Assembly: GCA_029960085.1 (NCBI GenBank)
Contig: JASCPG010000035.1
Location: forward strand, 1-33,634
DNA from: Microbacteriaceae bacterium PS02067
GTDB lineage: Bacteria > Actinomycetota > Actinomycetes > Actinomycetales > Microbacteriaceae
Direction of reading: 5' to 3'
Length of the DNA: 33,634 nt
Part shown: piece after piece, positions 14,875 to 22,743 of the stretch
Position numbering within the stretch: the first letter of the stretch is position 1
Layout of the letters: every line of letters begins with the position of its first letter
Notes under the pieces: model-generated
Database searches by the model: none
What the model saw: only the letters and a program-made list of their open reading frames with translations
What the model was told of the DNA's origin: nothing
Made by a program: the position numbers and the translations under genes

Positions 14875-16179
14875 GTGACCGTCATCGCTTTCGTCATCGG
14901 GGTGGCCCTGCTCGTCGTGGGGCTCGCCGTGTCGATCGCGCTCCACGAGATCGGGCACCTGCTGCCCGCGAAGGCGTTCGGCGTGCGGGTCGGTCAGTAC
15001 ATGATCGGGTTCGGTCCGACGCTGTGGTCGCGCCGCATCGGCGAGACCGAGTACGGCTTCAAGGCGCTGCCGCTCGGCGGCTACATCTCGATGGCGGGCA
15101 TGTACCCGCCCTCGCCGGGCGCGAAGGAGTCGACCGGTCGAGCCGGCGGCGGGTTCTTCGCGACGATGGTGCAGGATGCCCGTGTCGCGAATGACGAGAC
15201 CCTCGTCGGTGTCGGAGGACGGCGCTTCTTCTACGAGCTGCCCGTCTACAAGCGGATCATCATCATGCTCGGCGGGCCCGTGATGAACCTGCTGCTCGCG
15301 ATCGTCCTGTTCGGCATCGTCTTCAGCGGCATCGGCCTGCAGACCGCGACCACGACCGTGGCATCCGTCAGCGAATGCGTCCTGCCGTCGGGATCGACGC
15401 AGACCTCGTGCTCCGCGGGCGATCCCGCGTCGCCCGCGGCGGCGGCCGGCATCCTCCCCGGCGACGTGCTCGTCTCGGTCGGCGGGACGGCCGTCGACAC
15501 CTTCGCGGACGCGTCTGCCATCATCCAGGCATCCCCGAGCGAGCGGCTCGACGTCGTCGTCGAGCGGGGCGGCCAGCAGCAGACCCTCCAGGTGACGCCG
15601 ATGCTCGCGGAGCGTCAGGTGCAGGGTGCGGACGGGAAGCCGACCATCGCGGAAGTCGGGTTCGTCGGCATGACCGCGACCGTCGCCTACGTCCCGCAGC
15701 CGATCTGGTCGGGACCGCAGGCCGCGTTCGCACAGACCGGGCAGGTCATCGGGATCATCGGCCAGCTTCCGGTCCGCGTCTATCAGACCGCGGTCGACAT
15801 GGTCACGGGGCAGAGCCGCGACCCGAACAGCCCGCTCTCCGTCGTCGGGGCAGGGCGCCTCGCGGGCGAGGTCGCCGCCACGGACGCGCCGATCCTCAAT
15901 CGTGTCGCGAGCCTTCTGCGACTCCTCGCGGCGCTCAACATCGCACTGTTCGTCTTCAACCTGGTGCCGCTGCTGCCGCTCGACGGCGGACACGTCGTCG
16001 TGGCGCTGTGGGACGGCATCAGGCGCACGTGGGCGAAGCTCGTCGGTCGCCCGGCACCGAAGCCCGTCGACGCGGTGAAGCTCGTGCCGGTGACGTTCGT
16101 GGTCGTCATCGGGCTCGTCGTGATGGGTGGCGTCCTGATCCTCGCCGACGTGTTCAACCCGATCCAGCTGCTCGGCTGA
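14875..16179 (+). CDS. rseP: Site-2 metalloprotease RseP/Rip1 family
   Basis: Intramembrane zinc metalloproteases of this family cut membrane-bound anti-sigma factors and other single-pass proteins. The 434-residue product has the zinc motif HEIGH (24-28) in the first transmembrane helix, the second motif LDGGH (369-373, Asp370 as third zinc ligand) in a C-terminal helix, and a central PDZ domain (AAAAGILPGDVLVSVGGTAVDTF). PLGGYISMAGM is the membrane re-entrant loop. The GTG start at 14875 was chosen because the preceding frame overlaps the divergent membrane-protein gene and lacks family similarity. An insertion with two cysteines (SECVLPSGSTQTSCSAGD) precedes the PDZ domain and may form an extracellular disulfide. 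Confidence 0.95.
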   Translation: MTVIAFVIGVALLVVGLAVSIALHEIGHLLPAKAFGVRVGQYMIGFGPTLWSRRIGETEYGFKALPLGGYISMAGMYPPSPGAKESTGRAGGGFFATMVQDARVANDETLVGVGGRRFFYELPVYKRIIIMLGGPVMNLLLAIVLFGIVFSGIGLQTATTTVASVSECVLPSGSTQTSCSAGDPASPAAAAGILPGDVLVSVGGTAVDTFADASAIIQASPSERLDVVVERGGQQQTLQVTPMLAERQVQGADGKPTIAEVGFVGMTATVAYVPQPIWSGPQAAFAQTGQVIGIIGQLPVRVYQTAVDMVTGQSRDPNSPLSVVGAGRLAGEVAATDAPILNRVASLLRLLAALNIALFVFNLVPLLPLDGGHVVVALWDGIRRTWAKLVGRPAPKPVDAVKLVPVTFVVVIGLVVMGGVLILADVFNPIQLLG

Positions 16180-16213
16180 GCCCGGTCGGAGCGGTCTGCT
16201 GCCGCCCGCCTGC

Positions 16214-18139
16214 TCAGTTCGCAGCGGGTGCGAGAGCGTGGGCGATGAGGCGCTCGAGGGTCTCGAGACCGTCGCGCGAGAGGATCGACTCAAGGTGCCC
16301 CTGCACCGAGGCGTACCCCGGGCCCCGGAGCGCGTACACGTCGCCGGATGCCGCGTCAGCCGACACCTCGGTGACGTGCTCGGCGTCGCCCACCGTCGTC
16401 GTCCCCGGCGCGACGCGCGCCGTGAACGTGTTGTAGAACCCGATCGACGCCGGCACGCCGAACACATCGACCGTCTTCTGCAGGCCCTGGTGGGGCGAGG
16501 CGAGCGGCGCGAGTTCGATACCGAGGGTGTCCGCGAGCATCTGGTGGCTGAGACACACCGCCAGGAGCGGCCGGCCGGATGCCCGCCGCGCATCGACGAC
16601 GCTTCGCAGCCGCGCGATGCGCGCGCTGGAGAGGTCGCGCGGATCGCCGGGCCCCGGCCCCGCGACCACGAGGTCGGCAGCGGCCACCGAGGCATCCGTC
16701 ACCTCGTTCCAGGGTGTGATCGCGACGGCGAACCCGAGGTGGTGCAGCTGGTGGCCGAGCATCGTCGTGAAGCGGTCTTCGGCGTCGACGACGAGGGCGG
16801 TGAGCCCCGATCCGATGCCGTGCGGCTCGTCGTCCTGCGGGTTCAGCCAGAACGGCGCCAGGCGCTCGTTGCGGGATGCCAGGAGTGCGGCGATCTCCGG
16901 ATCGTCGCCGAGCGGCGCGCGCACCTCGGCGGGGGCGTCCTCGTCGAGGGCCGCCCGCTCCGCGGCTTCGTCACGCGGGATCGCGCCGATCGCGCCGAGA
17001 ACGCCGGCCGCCTTGCCGTGCGTCTCGCCGACCTCACCGTCCGGGTCGGAGTGGCGGACGAGCGTCGCCCCGACGGGCACGCGCAGGCGCCCGTCCACGA
17101 GGTAGGCCGTGCGGATGAGGATCGGTGCGTCGAGGTCGTGACCCGCCGCGCCGGCGGACGGCGTGAACAGGGCGGCGACGCCGGAGTAGTAGCCGCGCGG
17201 CGACGTCTCGTGCCGCTTGATCACGGTGCACGCGTTCTGCATGGGCGACCCGGTCACGGTCGGGGCGAACATCGTCTCGCGCAGGATCTCGCGCGGATCC
17301 ATCGTGCTCGACCCGCGCAGCATGTACTCCGTGTGGGTGAGGCGCGACATCTCCTTCAGGTGCGGGCCCGTGATGCGGCCGCCGTCGCTGCACACGGCCG
17401 ACATCATCTTCAGCTCCTCGTCGACGACCATGAAGAGCTCCTCGGTCTCCTTCGTCGAGGAGAGGAACTCGGTGAGCGTCGCCGCGGTCGCGCCGCCCGC
17501 GGGGTGGCGGAAGGTTCCCGAGATGGGGTTCATCGTGACGACGCCGTCCCGTGCGCTGACGTGCGCCTCTGGGCTCGCGCCGACGGCGAGGTGCCCCGGG
17601 GTCGAGACGAGGAACGTCCAGTACGCACCGCGCTCGTGTTCGAGGAGCGCGCGGAACCACGTGAGGCCGGCGGTCAGCGGCTCAGCGTCGACGGATGCCG
17701 TGAAGTCGCGCCGGATCACGAAGTTGGCGCCTTCCCCGCGGCCGATCTCATCGGCGATCACGCGCCGGACGATCGCCGCATACTCCTCGTCGGAGATGTC
17801 GAAGCCGGCATCGCCGAGGGTGACGGCGGCGGCGGGGAGCGCCGCGATCGCATCGCTTCGCGGGACGCTCGCATGCTCCGTCACGACGAGGCAGCGCAGC
17901 GGTGCGCCGTCGTCGTGGTGCTCGAAGCCGCGCTCCGCGATCTGTCGGTAGGGGACGAGGGCCAGCACCTCGCGGCGCGTGCCGTCGGCATCCTCGAGCG
18001 GGATGTCGGCGAGCAGATCGACATCGACGACGTCGCCCGTGAGGATCTCGACGGTCGCACCGTCGCGGGCGAGCAGGGCGAAGGGGCGACCGGAAGCGGT
18101 GGCTGCGGCGATCGCGTCGGCGAGGGGGTCGGTGGTCAT
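16214..18139 (-). CDS. Fused anthranilate synthase, TrpE-TrpG type (PhzE-like clade)
   Basis: The 641-residue protein joins a chorismate-binding domain (about 1-420) to a glutamine amidotransferase domain (about 450-641). The first holds GASPEAHVSARDGVVTMNPISGT, KETEELFMVVDEELKM, HTEYMLRG and FAPTVTGSP. The second has the triad Cys529 (AVCLSHQ), His615 and Glu617, the last two in GHLES instead of the usual FHPES. The sequence closely resembles PhzE, which makes aminodeoxyisochorismate, but also the fused TrpEG of Streptomyces and rhizobia. A tryptophan attenuator upstream points to anthranilate for tryptophan, and no phenazine genes are nearby. The ATG at 18139 has a GAAGAAAG ribosome-binding site. 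It is convergent with rseP. Confidence 0.88.
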   Translation of the reverse strand: MTTDPLADAIAAATASGRPFALLARDGATVEILTGDVVDVDLLADIPLEDADGTRREVLALVPYRQIAERGFEHHDDGAPLRCLVVTEHASVPRSDAIAALPAAAVTLGDAGFDISDEEYAAIVRRVIADEIGRGEGANFVIRRDFTASVDAEPLTAGLTWFRALLEHERGAYWTFLVSTPGHLAVGASPEAHVSARDGVVTMNPISGTFRHPAGGATAATLTEFLSSTKETEELFMVVDEELKMMSAVCSDGGRITGPHLKEMSRLTHTEYMLRGSSTMDPREILRETMFAPTVTGSPMQNACTVIKRHETSPRGYYSGVAALFTPSAGAAGHDLDAPILIRTAYLVDGRLRVPVGATLVRHSDPDGEVGETHGKAAGVLGAIGAIPRDEAAERAALDEDAPAEVRAPLGDDPEIAALLASRNERLAPFWLNPQDDEPHGIGSGLTALVVDAEDRFTTMLGHQLHHLGFAVAITPWNEVTDASVAAADLVVAGPGPGDPRDLSSARIARLRSVVDARRASGRPLLAVCLSHQMLADTLGIELAPLASPHQGLQKTVDVFGVPASIGFYNTFTARVAPGTTTVGDAEHVTEVSADAASGDVYALRGPGYASVQGHLESILSRDGLETLERLIAHALAPAAN

Positions 18140-18190
18140 GCCGGTACTTTCTTCGGTGTCTGGCGGGCCGCCTCATCGCTCAAACGACAA

Positions 18191-18224
18191 GACCGCCCGG
18201 CGATTGCTCGCGAGAGGGGCGGTC
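18191..18224 (-). terminator. Attenuator hairpin of the trpEG leader
   Basis: In the minus-strand transcript GACCGCCC (18224-18217) pairs perfectly with GGGCGGTC (18198-18191) and is followed by TTGTCGTTTG, a Rho-independent terminator shape. GGCGG just after the leader stop codon (18253-18249) can pair with the CCGCC of the first arm and so form the competing antiterminator. When a ribosome stalls at the two Trp codons, the GGCGG lies just beyond its edge; when it reaches the stop, it covers it. This is the standard logic of tryptophan attenuation. Confidence 0.8.
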
Positions 18225-18253
18225 CGTGTGTCGTCGTTCGCGCGCACGCCGCC

Positions 18254-18289
18254 TCAGCGGGTGTGCCACCAGGAGTCGAGCGCGAACAT
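18254..18289 (-). CDS. Tryptophan leader peptide MFALDSWWHTR
   Basis: An 11-codon ORF on the minus strand reads M-F-A-L-D-S-W-W-H-T-R then TGA. Two adjacent TGG codons (18271-18266) sense charged tRNA-Trp. It begins like the MFA...WWW leader peptides I remember from Streptomyces trpE. It ends 114 bases before the anthranilate synthase ATG, with the attenuator hairpin in between. Confidence 0.85.
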   Translation of the reverse strand: MFALDSWWHTR

Positions 18290-18295
18290 GCGGTC

Positions 18296-18301
18296 ACGAT
18301 A
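18296..18301 (-). promoter_or_regulatory. -10 box of the trp leader transcript
   Basis: TATCGT on the minus strand is six bases before the leader peptide ATG, so the leader peptide may itself be translated from a leaderless mRNA. Confidence 0.5.
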
Positions 18302-18370
18302 TCAGACGCCGAGAGGTCACTTGAGTGCGGCTGATGGCGGATCTGGTGGCCTGAACCTCGGAGGCGACGT

Positions 18371-18517
18371 GTGAGCATCTGGAAAGAGGTGATCAGGTCG
18401 GGCGAGGCGGGGAGTAGCCGGGCCCAGATGATCTGTGACAACCTTTGTCAGCCGGGGCAAGTCGGCAGCGTCGACTCTGCCGGAGGGCACTCGGATTCGG
18501 GCACTGCGGGGGACTGA
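18371..18517 (+). CDS. Small ORF (48 aa) upstream of nuclease toxin
   Basis: GTG start with a textbook ribosome-binding site (GGAGG at 18360-18364, six-base spacer). The product begins MSIWKEVIRSGEAGSS and ends in a Gly/Ser/Asp-rich stretch (SAGGHSDSGTAGD). I recognise no family. Its first ten residues match the first ten of the downstream toxin (MSIGKSVIRP) at seven positions, so the two share an origin or an N-terminal function. It ends with TGA nine bases before, and in the same frame as, the toxin ATG, which suggests translational coupling or a former single frame. There is no promoter box I can name. Confidence 0.5.
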   Translation: MSIWKEVIRSGEAGSSRAQMICDNLCQPGQVGSVDSAGGHSDSGTAGD

Positions 18518-18523
18518 AGACAT

Positions 18524-19150
18524 ATGAGCATTGGAAAGTCCGTCATCAGGCCGCTGAAGGACGCGCTAGACGATATGCCGGTACACATCCGGCAACTAGC
18601 GGAGATGTTCCGCAAGCACGCACAGAAGCAGCGACGAAACAATGACGGCATTGCCGACGTCGACAAGTTCGACGGCGTTCACACCGTCCGCGGCGACAAC
18701 ATCAAAACCACGATCTTCGATCCGAAGACGAACCGTCCAATCTCCGAACGCGGCCACATTCGTGAGGATTTCGGCAGCAGCCATCGTGGCGATAACGCAA
18801 CGGAGATTGGGCGCACGGGTCGCAGCGGCGACGATGGTGGCCATCTGGGCGGGCATCGCTTCTTCGGCGATACGCCAGATCAGGGCATCGCGCCGCAGGC
18901 CGCCAACCTCAACCGCGGCGCGTGGAGGAAGATGGAGAACGAGTGGGCCGACTGGGTCGCTACCGGCCGTCACGTTGACTATGAGATACGGGTCTACCCG
19001 CCCGGCTCGACTCGCCCCGACAAATTCGAGGTCGAGTACACCGTTACTGACCCCGCGACGGGCAAACAGATGACGTTTACGCCTGTGTTCGACAATGAAC
19101 CCGATCAAGTGTTCGATCGAATCTACAAGAAAGACATGCAAGGGAAATGA
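18524..19150 (+). CDS. DNA/RNA non-specific endonuclease toxin (Endonuclea_NS_2 type)
   Basis: The 208-residue product contains a nuclease domain at about 70-205 of the type found at the C-terminus of polymorphic toxins such as Bacillus YeeF: GDDGGHLGGHRFFG with the likely catalytic His107, then QAANLNRGAWRKMENEWADW with Asn128/Asn130 as probable metal-site residues, and FEVEYTVTDPATG. About 45 charged residues precede it (LAEMFRKHAQKQRRNN). No LXG, WXG100, RHS or signal sequence is present, so this is an orphan tip, a cassette remnant, or a toxin that acts from inside. An in-frame TGA at 18515 blocks a longer version. Its G+C content and codons (CTA, ATA-like choices) look unlike the neighbours, suggesting transfer. 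The immunity gene overlaps its stop. Confidence 0.82.
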   Translation: MSIGKSVIRPLKDALDDMPVHIRQLAEMFRKHAQKQRRNNDGIADVDKFDGVHTVRGDNIKTTIFDPKTNRPISERGHIREDFGSSHRGDNATEIGRTGRSGDDGGHLGGHRFFGDTPDQGIAPQAANLNRGAWRKMENEWADWVATGRHVDYEIRVYPPGSTRPDKFEVEYTVTDPATGKQMTFTPVFDNEPDQVFDRIYKKDMQGK

Positions 19151-19530
19151 TGACGGAAGACGTAACGGTCGGGTTGATCCGGTCGGTGGTGGAGCATCTG
19201 CGGAAGGCGCCGGAGGATTGGGCGTCACTGGCCGTCGTGCTGGACGTGAGTCGGTCGGGTGTGCGCGGTGCGCTGGCGATCGCGTACGACGCGGACGGCG
19301 AGAGCGTGCCCGCGGCGATCTCGCCGTCGGAGGTCGATCCCGCTGTCAAGACCTACCTCGACAGCTTCTTCGGTGAGGGCGATGCGCTGCCGGTGCAGTT
19401 GCTCGTCCAGTTCGACCGCGCGAGCGGGCGTTACGAGGTGACGTTCGAGGACGAGGACCCGAACCGGTGGCGGCTGACGCCGAAGACGTTCGACACCCTC
19501 GACGAGACCCTGCGTCCTCGGTTCGACTGA
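19147..19530 (+). CDS. YezG/DUF600-type immunity protein
   Basis: The 127-residue acidic protein ends with FDRASGRYEVTFEDEDPNRWRLTPKTFDTLDETLRPRFD, the signature of the YezG (DUF600) immunity family that neutralises YeeF-type nuclease toxins. Its ATG at 19147 overlaps the toxin stop as ATGA, the classic arrangement for matched production of toxin and antidote. A second ATG directly follows and could be the used start. It acts in the cytoplasm by binding the nuclease; the pairing is inferred from family and position. Confidence 0.85.
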   Translation: MMTEDVTVGLIRSVVEHLRKAPEDWASLAVVLDVSRSGVRGALAIAYDADGESVPAAISPSEVDPAVKTYLDSFFGEGDALPVQLLVQFDRASGRYEVTFEDEDPNRWRLTPKTFDTLDETLRPRFD

Positions 19531-19598
19531 TCACGTTCCGGGCGGGATACGGGCGCCGCGTCCCTCGCGCGCACAGCCTCGCCCCAGCGCCCGCGGCG

Positions 19599-19604
19599 TA
19601 GGCT
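19599..19604 (+). promoter_or_regulatory. -10 box of ispG (leaderless)
   Basis: TAGGCT is seven bases before GTG 19612. It would place the transcript start too close to GTG 19606 for that codon to be used. Confidence 0.55.
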
Positions 19605-19611
19605 GGTGGGT

Positions 19612-20763
19612 GTGCCAGCAGTGAACCTCGGGATGCCCCGCGTGCCGGAAGTCCTCTCCCCGCGCCGCAAGAGCCGACAGATCAAGGTCGGCAAGGTGCT
19701 CGTCGGAGGCGACGCGCCCATCAGCGTCCAGTCGATGTGTACGACACCGACCACGAACATCAACGGAACGCTGCAGCAGATCGCCGAACTCACGGCGTCG
19801 GGCTGCGAGATCGTGCGGGTGGCGGTGCCGTCGCAGGACGACGCCGACGTGCTCCACATCATCGCCAAGAAGAGCCAGATCCCGGTGATCGCCGACATCC
19901 ATTTCCAGCCGAAGTACGTCTTCCAGGCGATCGATGCGGGTTGCGCCGCCGTCCGTGTCAACCCGGGCAACATCCGGAAGTTCGACGACCAGGTCGGTGC
20001 GATCGCGAAGGCCGCGAAGGATGCCGGGGTGTCCCTCCGCATCGGCGTGAACGCGGGCTCGCTCGACCGGCGTCTCCTGGAGAAGTACGGCAAGGCGACG
20101 CCCGAGGCGCTCGCCGAGTCGGCCGTGTGGGAGGCATCCCTCTTCGAAGAGCACGACTTCCACGACTTCAAGATCTCCGTCAAGCACAACGACCCGATCG
20201 TCATGGTGAAGGCCTATCGCCTGCTCGCGGAGCGGGGTGACTGGCCGCTGCACCTCGGTGTCACCGAGGCCGGGCCTGCCTTCCAGGGCACGATCAAGAG
20301 CGCGACCGCCTTCGGGATCCTCCTCGCCGAGGGGATCGGTGACACGATCCGTGTGTCCCTCTCTGCGCCGCCCGCCGAAGAGGTCAAGGTCGGCCACCAG
20401 ATCCTGCAGTCGCTGAACCTCCGGGAGCGGAAGCTCGAGATCGTCTCGTGCCCGTCGTGCGGGCGCGCACAGGTCGACGTCTACACCCTCGCCGACAACG
20501 TCACCGAGGGGCTCAAGGACATGACCGTGCCCCTGCGCGTCGCCGTCATGGGCTGCGTCGTCAACGGTCCCGGCGAAGCGCGCGACGCCGACCTGGGCGT
20601 GGCATCCGGCAACGGGAAGGGGCAGATCTTCGTCAAGGGCGAGGTCATCAAGACCGTTCCCGAGTCCGAGATCGTCGCGACCCTCATCGAAGAGGCGAAC
20701 CGCCTCGCCGACGAGATGGGCCCGGACGCCCCCCTCGGCACGGCGCAGGTCGTCACCGCCTGA
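19612..20763 (+). CDS. ispG: 4-hydroxy-3-methylbut-2-enyl diphosphate synthase
   Basis: IspG (GcpE) is an iron-sulfur enzyme that converts 2-C-methyl-D-erythritol 2,4-cyclodiphosphate to HMBPP, the penultimate step of the non-mevalonate pathway. The 383-residue product has the N-terminal TIM-barrel blocks [24 protein letters not shown] and RVNPGNI, and the C-terminal cluster ligands in [10 protein letters not shown] and [11 protein letters not shown]. The GTG at 19612 (PAVNLGMP...) is preferred over GTG 19606 because TAGGCT at 19599 sets the transcript start at about 19611. It is separated from rseP by the tryptophan gene and the toxin island, although the two usually neighbour one another in actinobacteria. 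Confidence 0.97.
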   Translation: MPAVNLGMPRVPEVLSPRRKSRQIKVGKVLVGGDAPISVQSMCTTPTTNINGTLQQIAELTASGCEIVRVAVPSQDDADVLHIIAKKSQIPVIADIHFQPKYVFQAIDAGCAAVRVNPGNIRKFDDQVGAIAKAAKDAGVSLRIGVNAGSLDRRLLEKYGKATPEALAESAVWEASLFEEHDFHDFKISVKHNDPIVMVKAYRLLAERGDWPLHLGVTEAGPAFQGTIKSATAFGILLAEGIGDTIRVSLSAPPAEEVKVGHQILQSLNLRERKLEIVSCPSCGRAQVDVYTLADNVTEGLKDMTVPLRVAVMGCVVNGPGEARDADLGVASGNGKGQIFVKGEVIKTVPESEIVATLIEEANRLADEMGPDAPLGTAQVVTA

Positions 20764-20767
20764 TCGG

Positions 20768-21400
20768 TCAGTCCAGCGCGCCGCCGACGAGCGGCGTGCT
20801 GATCTCCGTGGTGAGCGCGGTGTCGATCGCGATCTCGAGGGCCCGGACGATGTCGTCGAGCGGCAGGCCGGGTGAGCGCTCCGGGCCTTGACCGTCGGCC
20901 CAGGGGACGTGTACGAACCCCGCGGCGACGCCCGACGGAACCGCGTCGAGCGCGGTGAAGAACACGTGGTTGCAGACGAACGTGCCGGCGGAGTGCGACA
21001 CCTCTGCCGGGATGTCGACTGCGCGGACCGCCGCGGCGATCGCCTTCACCGGGAGCGTCGCCTCCCGCGCGAGCGGTGCGCCGGGGACGCTCTCCTCGTC
21101 GATCGGCCGCGCGCCGGCGTTGTCGGGGATCCGCGCATCGGCGAGGTTGACGGCGATCCGCTCCACGCGGATGCGGTCGGAGCCGCCCGCGAGCCCCACC
21201 GCGATCACGACGTCGGGGTGGTGTGCCGTGATCAGCTCGCGCAGGCGCGTCGCGGCGCCAGCGAAGGTCACCGGCAAGACCTCGACCACGAGCTCGGCCG
21301 GGCCGCGCCACGAGGCGCCGACGCGTCGTACGGCATCGCCCGACGGGTTGACGGCATCGCCGCCGAAGGGCTCGAATCCAGTCAGGAGGACGGTGCTCAT
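20768..21400 (-). CDS. pcp: Pyroglutamyl-peptidase I
   Basis: This cysteine peptidase removes N-terminal pyroglutamate from peptides in the cytoplasm. The 210-residue product has the family's opening LLTGFEPFGG and the catalytic triad Glu80 (RVERIAVN), Cys143 (SAGTFVCNHVFF) and His164 (GFVHVPW). The ATG at 21400 lies exactly six bases after TAGCGT, consistent with a leaderless mRNA. The stop is four bases from the end of convergent ispG, leaving no room for a terminator between them. Confidence 0.95.
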   Translation of the reverse strand: MSTVLLTGFEPFGGDAVNPSGDAVRRVGASWRGPAELVVEVLPVTFAGAATRLRELITAHHPDVVIAVGLAGGSDRIRVERIAVNLADARIPDNAGARPIDEESVPGAPLAREATLPVKAIAAAVRAVDIPAEVSHSAGTFVCNHVFFTALDAVPSGVAAGFVHVPWADGQGPERSPGLPLDDIVRALEIAIDTALTTEISTPLVGGALD

Positions 21401-21406
21401 CCCGCC

Positions 21407-21412
21407 ACGCTA
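21407..21412 (-). promoter_or_regulatory. -10 box of pcp (leaderless)
   Basis: TAGCGT on the minus strand, six bases before the pcp ATG. It overlaps the last codon and stop of the upstream PLP-enzyme gene. Confidence 0.5.
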
Positions 21413-22630
21413 TCTCGCGGCGGCGGTGGGCTCCTCGCCTGGCGCCGCGGCGGGCTGCGACGCCGACGATGCGCGGTCGAGGGCCTGCACGAGGTCGGCG
21501 ATGAGGTCGTCGACGTGTTCGAGCCCGATCGAGAGGCGCAGGATGTCGGCATCCGGGCGCGCGTCGGCGGCGACGGGCCGGTGCGTCAACGCGGCGGGGT
21601 GCTGGACGAGGGAGTCCACCCCGCCGAGCGACACGGCGTGCGTGAACAGCCGGGTCTCCTCCGCGACGCGCGCGGCGGCCGCGTAACCGCCGCGCACGCG
21701 GATCGAGACCATCGCCCCCGCCCCGTGCTGCTGCCGGGCGAGGAGACCCTGCGGGTCGCCGTCCAGGCCCGGGTAGAACACGTGCGCGACGGCTTCGTGG
21801 GTGAGAAGGCGACGCGCGATCAGCCCTGCCGATTCCTGTTGCGCGCGCATCCGGAGGGGGAGGGTGGGCAGTCCGCGATGCAGCAGGTACGCGCCGAGGG
21901 GGTGCAGGATGCCTCCCGTGATCGCGCGGACGCGGCGCAGTGCGGCCGCCGTCTCCTCCGAGCACGCGATGACGCCGCCCACGACGTCGCCGTGCCCGCC
22001 GAGGTACTTCGTGGCGCTGTGGAGGGACATCGCCGCCCCGTGGGCGAGCGGCTGTTGGAGCACGGGCGTCGCGAAGGTGTTGTCGACGAGCACGGGGATG
22101 CCGCGAGCCTGCGTGACCACGGCGGCGATGTCGACCAGTTCGAGAGTGGGGTTGGCGGGGCTCTCCACCACGACGAGCCCCGTGTCCGCGCGCACAGCCG
22201 CGGCGACCTCGTCGGCGGCGCAGAACGTCACCTCGGTGCCGAGGAGGCCGGTCTGCAACAGATGGTCGCTGCCGCCGTAGAGCGGGCGGACGGCGATCAC
22301 GTGCGGTCTGCCGACTGCGGTCGTGTGCGAGAGCACGGCGGCGGTGAGCGCCGCCATGCCCGAGGCGAACGCGACGGATGCCTCGGCATGCTCCAGCTGC
22401 GCGAGCGCCTGTTCGAACCGTGCGACCGTCGGATTCCACAGCCGGGCGTAGACGAAGCTGCCGTCGGCAGGCGGGGTGCCGCCGCCGGCGAGCGCCTCGT
22501 AGGAGTCGCCGCCCCGCTCGACATCCGGAAGCGGGTACGTCGACGACAGGTCGAGCGGCGGAGTGTGCACGCCGAGGGCGGAGAAGTCGTCGCGTCCGGC
22601 ATGGACGGCGATCGTATCGAGGTGGTCCAT
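21410..22630 (-). CDS. Cys/Met metabolism PLP-dependent enzyme (cystathionine gamma-lyase/synthase-like)
   Basis: The 406-residue product belongs to the PLP fold-type I family of transsulfuration enzymes. It has YARLWNPTVARFE (Tyr61, Arg63: phosphate contacts from the partner subunit), FASGMAAL, LYGGSDHLL and SATKYLGGHGDVVGG with the PLP lysine Lys208. The cysteine typical of methionine gamma-lyases after the YG of this block is Gly here (YGGS), so a gamma-lyase or gamma-synthase acting on cystathionine or homocysteine is as likely. The ATG at 22630 was chosen because CACAAT lies six bases upstream; a GTG at 22651 and an ATG at 22648 lie further up. An Lrp-type regulator is transcribed divergently, an arrangement also known for methionine gamma-lyase in Pseudomonas putida. 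Confidence 0.88.
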   Translation of the reverse strand: MDHLDTIAVHAGRDDFSALGVHTPPLDLSSTYPLPDVERGGDSYEALAGGGTPPADGSFVYARLWNPTVARFEQALAQLEHAEASVAFASGMAALTAAVLSHTTAVGRPHVIAVRPLYGGSDHLLQTGLLGTEVTFCAADEVAAAVRADTGLVVVESPANPTLELVDIAAVVTQARGIPVLVDNTFATPVLQQPLAHGAAMSLHSATKYLGGHGDVVGGVIACSEETAAALRRVRAITGGILHPLGAYLLHRGLPTLPLRMRAQQESAGLIARRLLTHEAVAHVFYPGLDGDPQGLLARQQHGAGAMVSIRVRGGYAAAARVAEETRLFTHAVSLGGVDSLVQHPAALTHRPVAADARPDADILRLSIGLEHVDDLIADLVQALDRASSASQPAAAPGEEPTAAAR

Positions 22631-22636
22631 ATTGAG

Positions 22637-22642
22637 ATTGTG
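22637..22642 (-). promoter_or_regulatory. Candidate -10 box of the PLP-enzyme gene
   Basis: CACAAT on the minus strand, six bases before ATG 22630 and seven bases downstream of the palindrome at 22649-22664. It keeps the A and final T of TAnnnT but not the first T. Confidence 0.4.
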
Positions 22643-22648
22643 CGCCAT

Positions 22649-22664
22649 CACGCAGGATTGCGTG
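22649..22664. promoter_or_regulatory. Palindrome in the Lrp/PLP-enzyme divergent promoter
   Basis: CACGCA and TGCGTG flank GGAT. It lies between the candidate -10 and -35 positions of the PLP-enzyme promoter, a natural place for the divergent Lrp-type regulator to act. Binding is inferred. Confidence 0.5.
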
Positions 22665-22682
22665 GCTTAGGCTGTGATTCCA

Positions 22683-22727
22683 GCAAACCAGTACGTCTGA
22701 TCTTGACCGCTCCGCAATATGGTTTGC
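22683..22727. promoter_or_regulatory. Spaced inverted repeat before the lrp gene
   Basis: GCAAACCA (22683-22690) and TGGTTTGC (22720-22727) are perfect inverted copies 29 bases apart, just upstream of the Lrp-type gene. They may be paired operator half-sites for autoregulation. Confidence 0.45.
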
Positions 22728-22743
22728 CCAGAAAGGGGTTCTC

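Noticed and set aside
16214..18139. Phenazine biosynthesis locus
   Set aside because: Only the PhzE-like gene is present, no other phz gene is nearby, and a tryptophan attenuator precedes it.
16238..18334. Plus-strand frame of 698 codons opposite the anthranilate synthase
   Set aside because: Shadow of the real gene, which has all catalytic motifs; the frame also runs through the attenuator.
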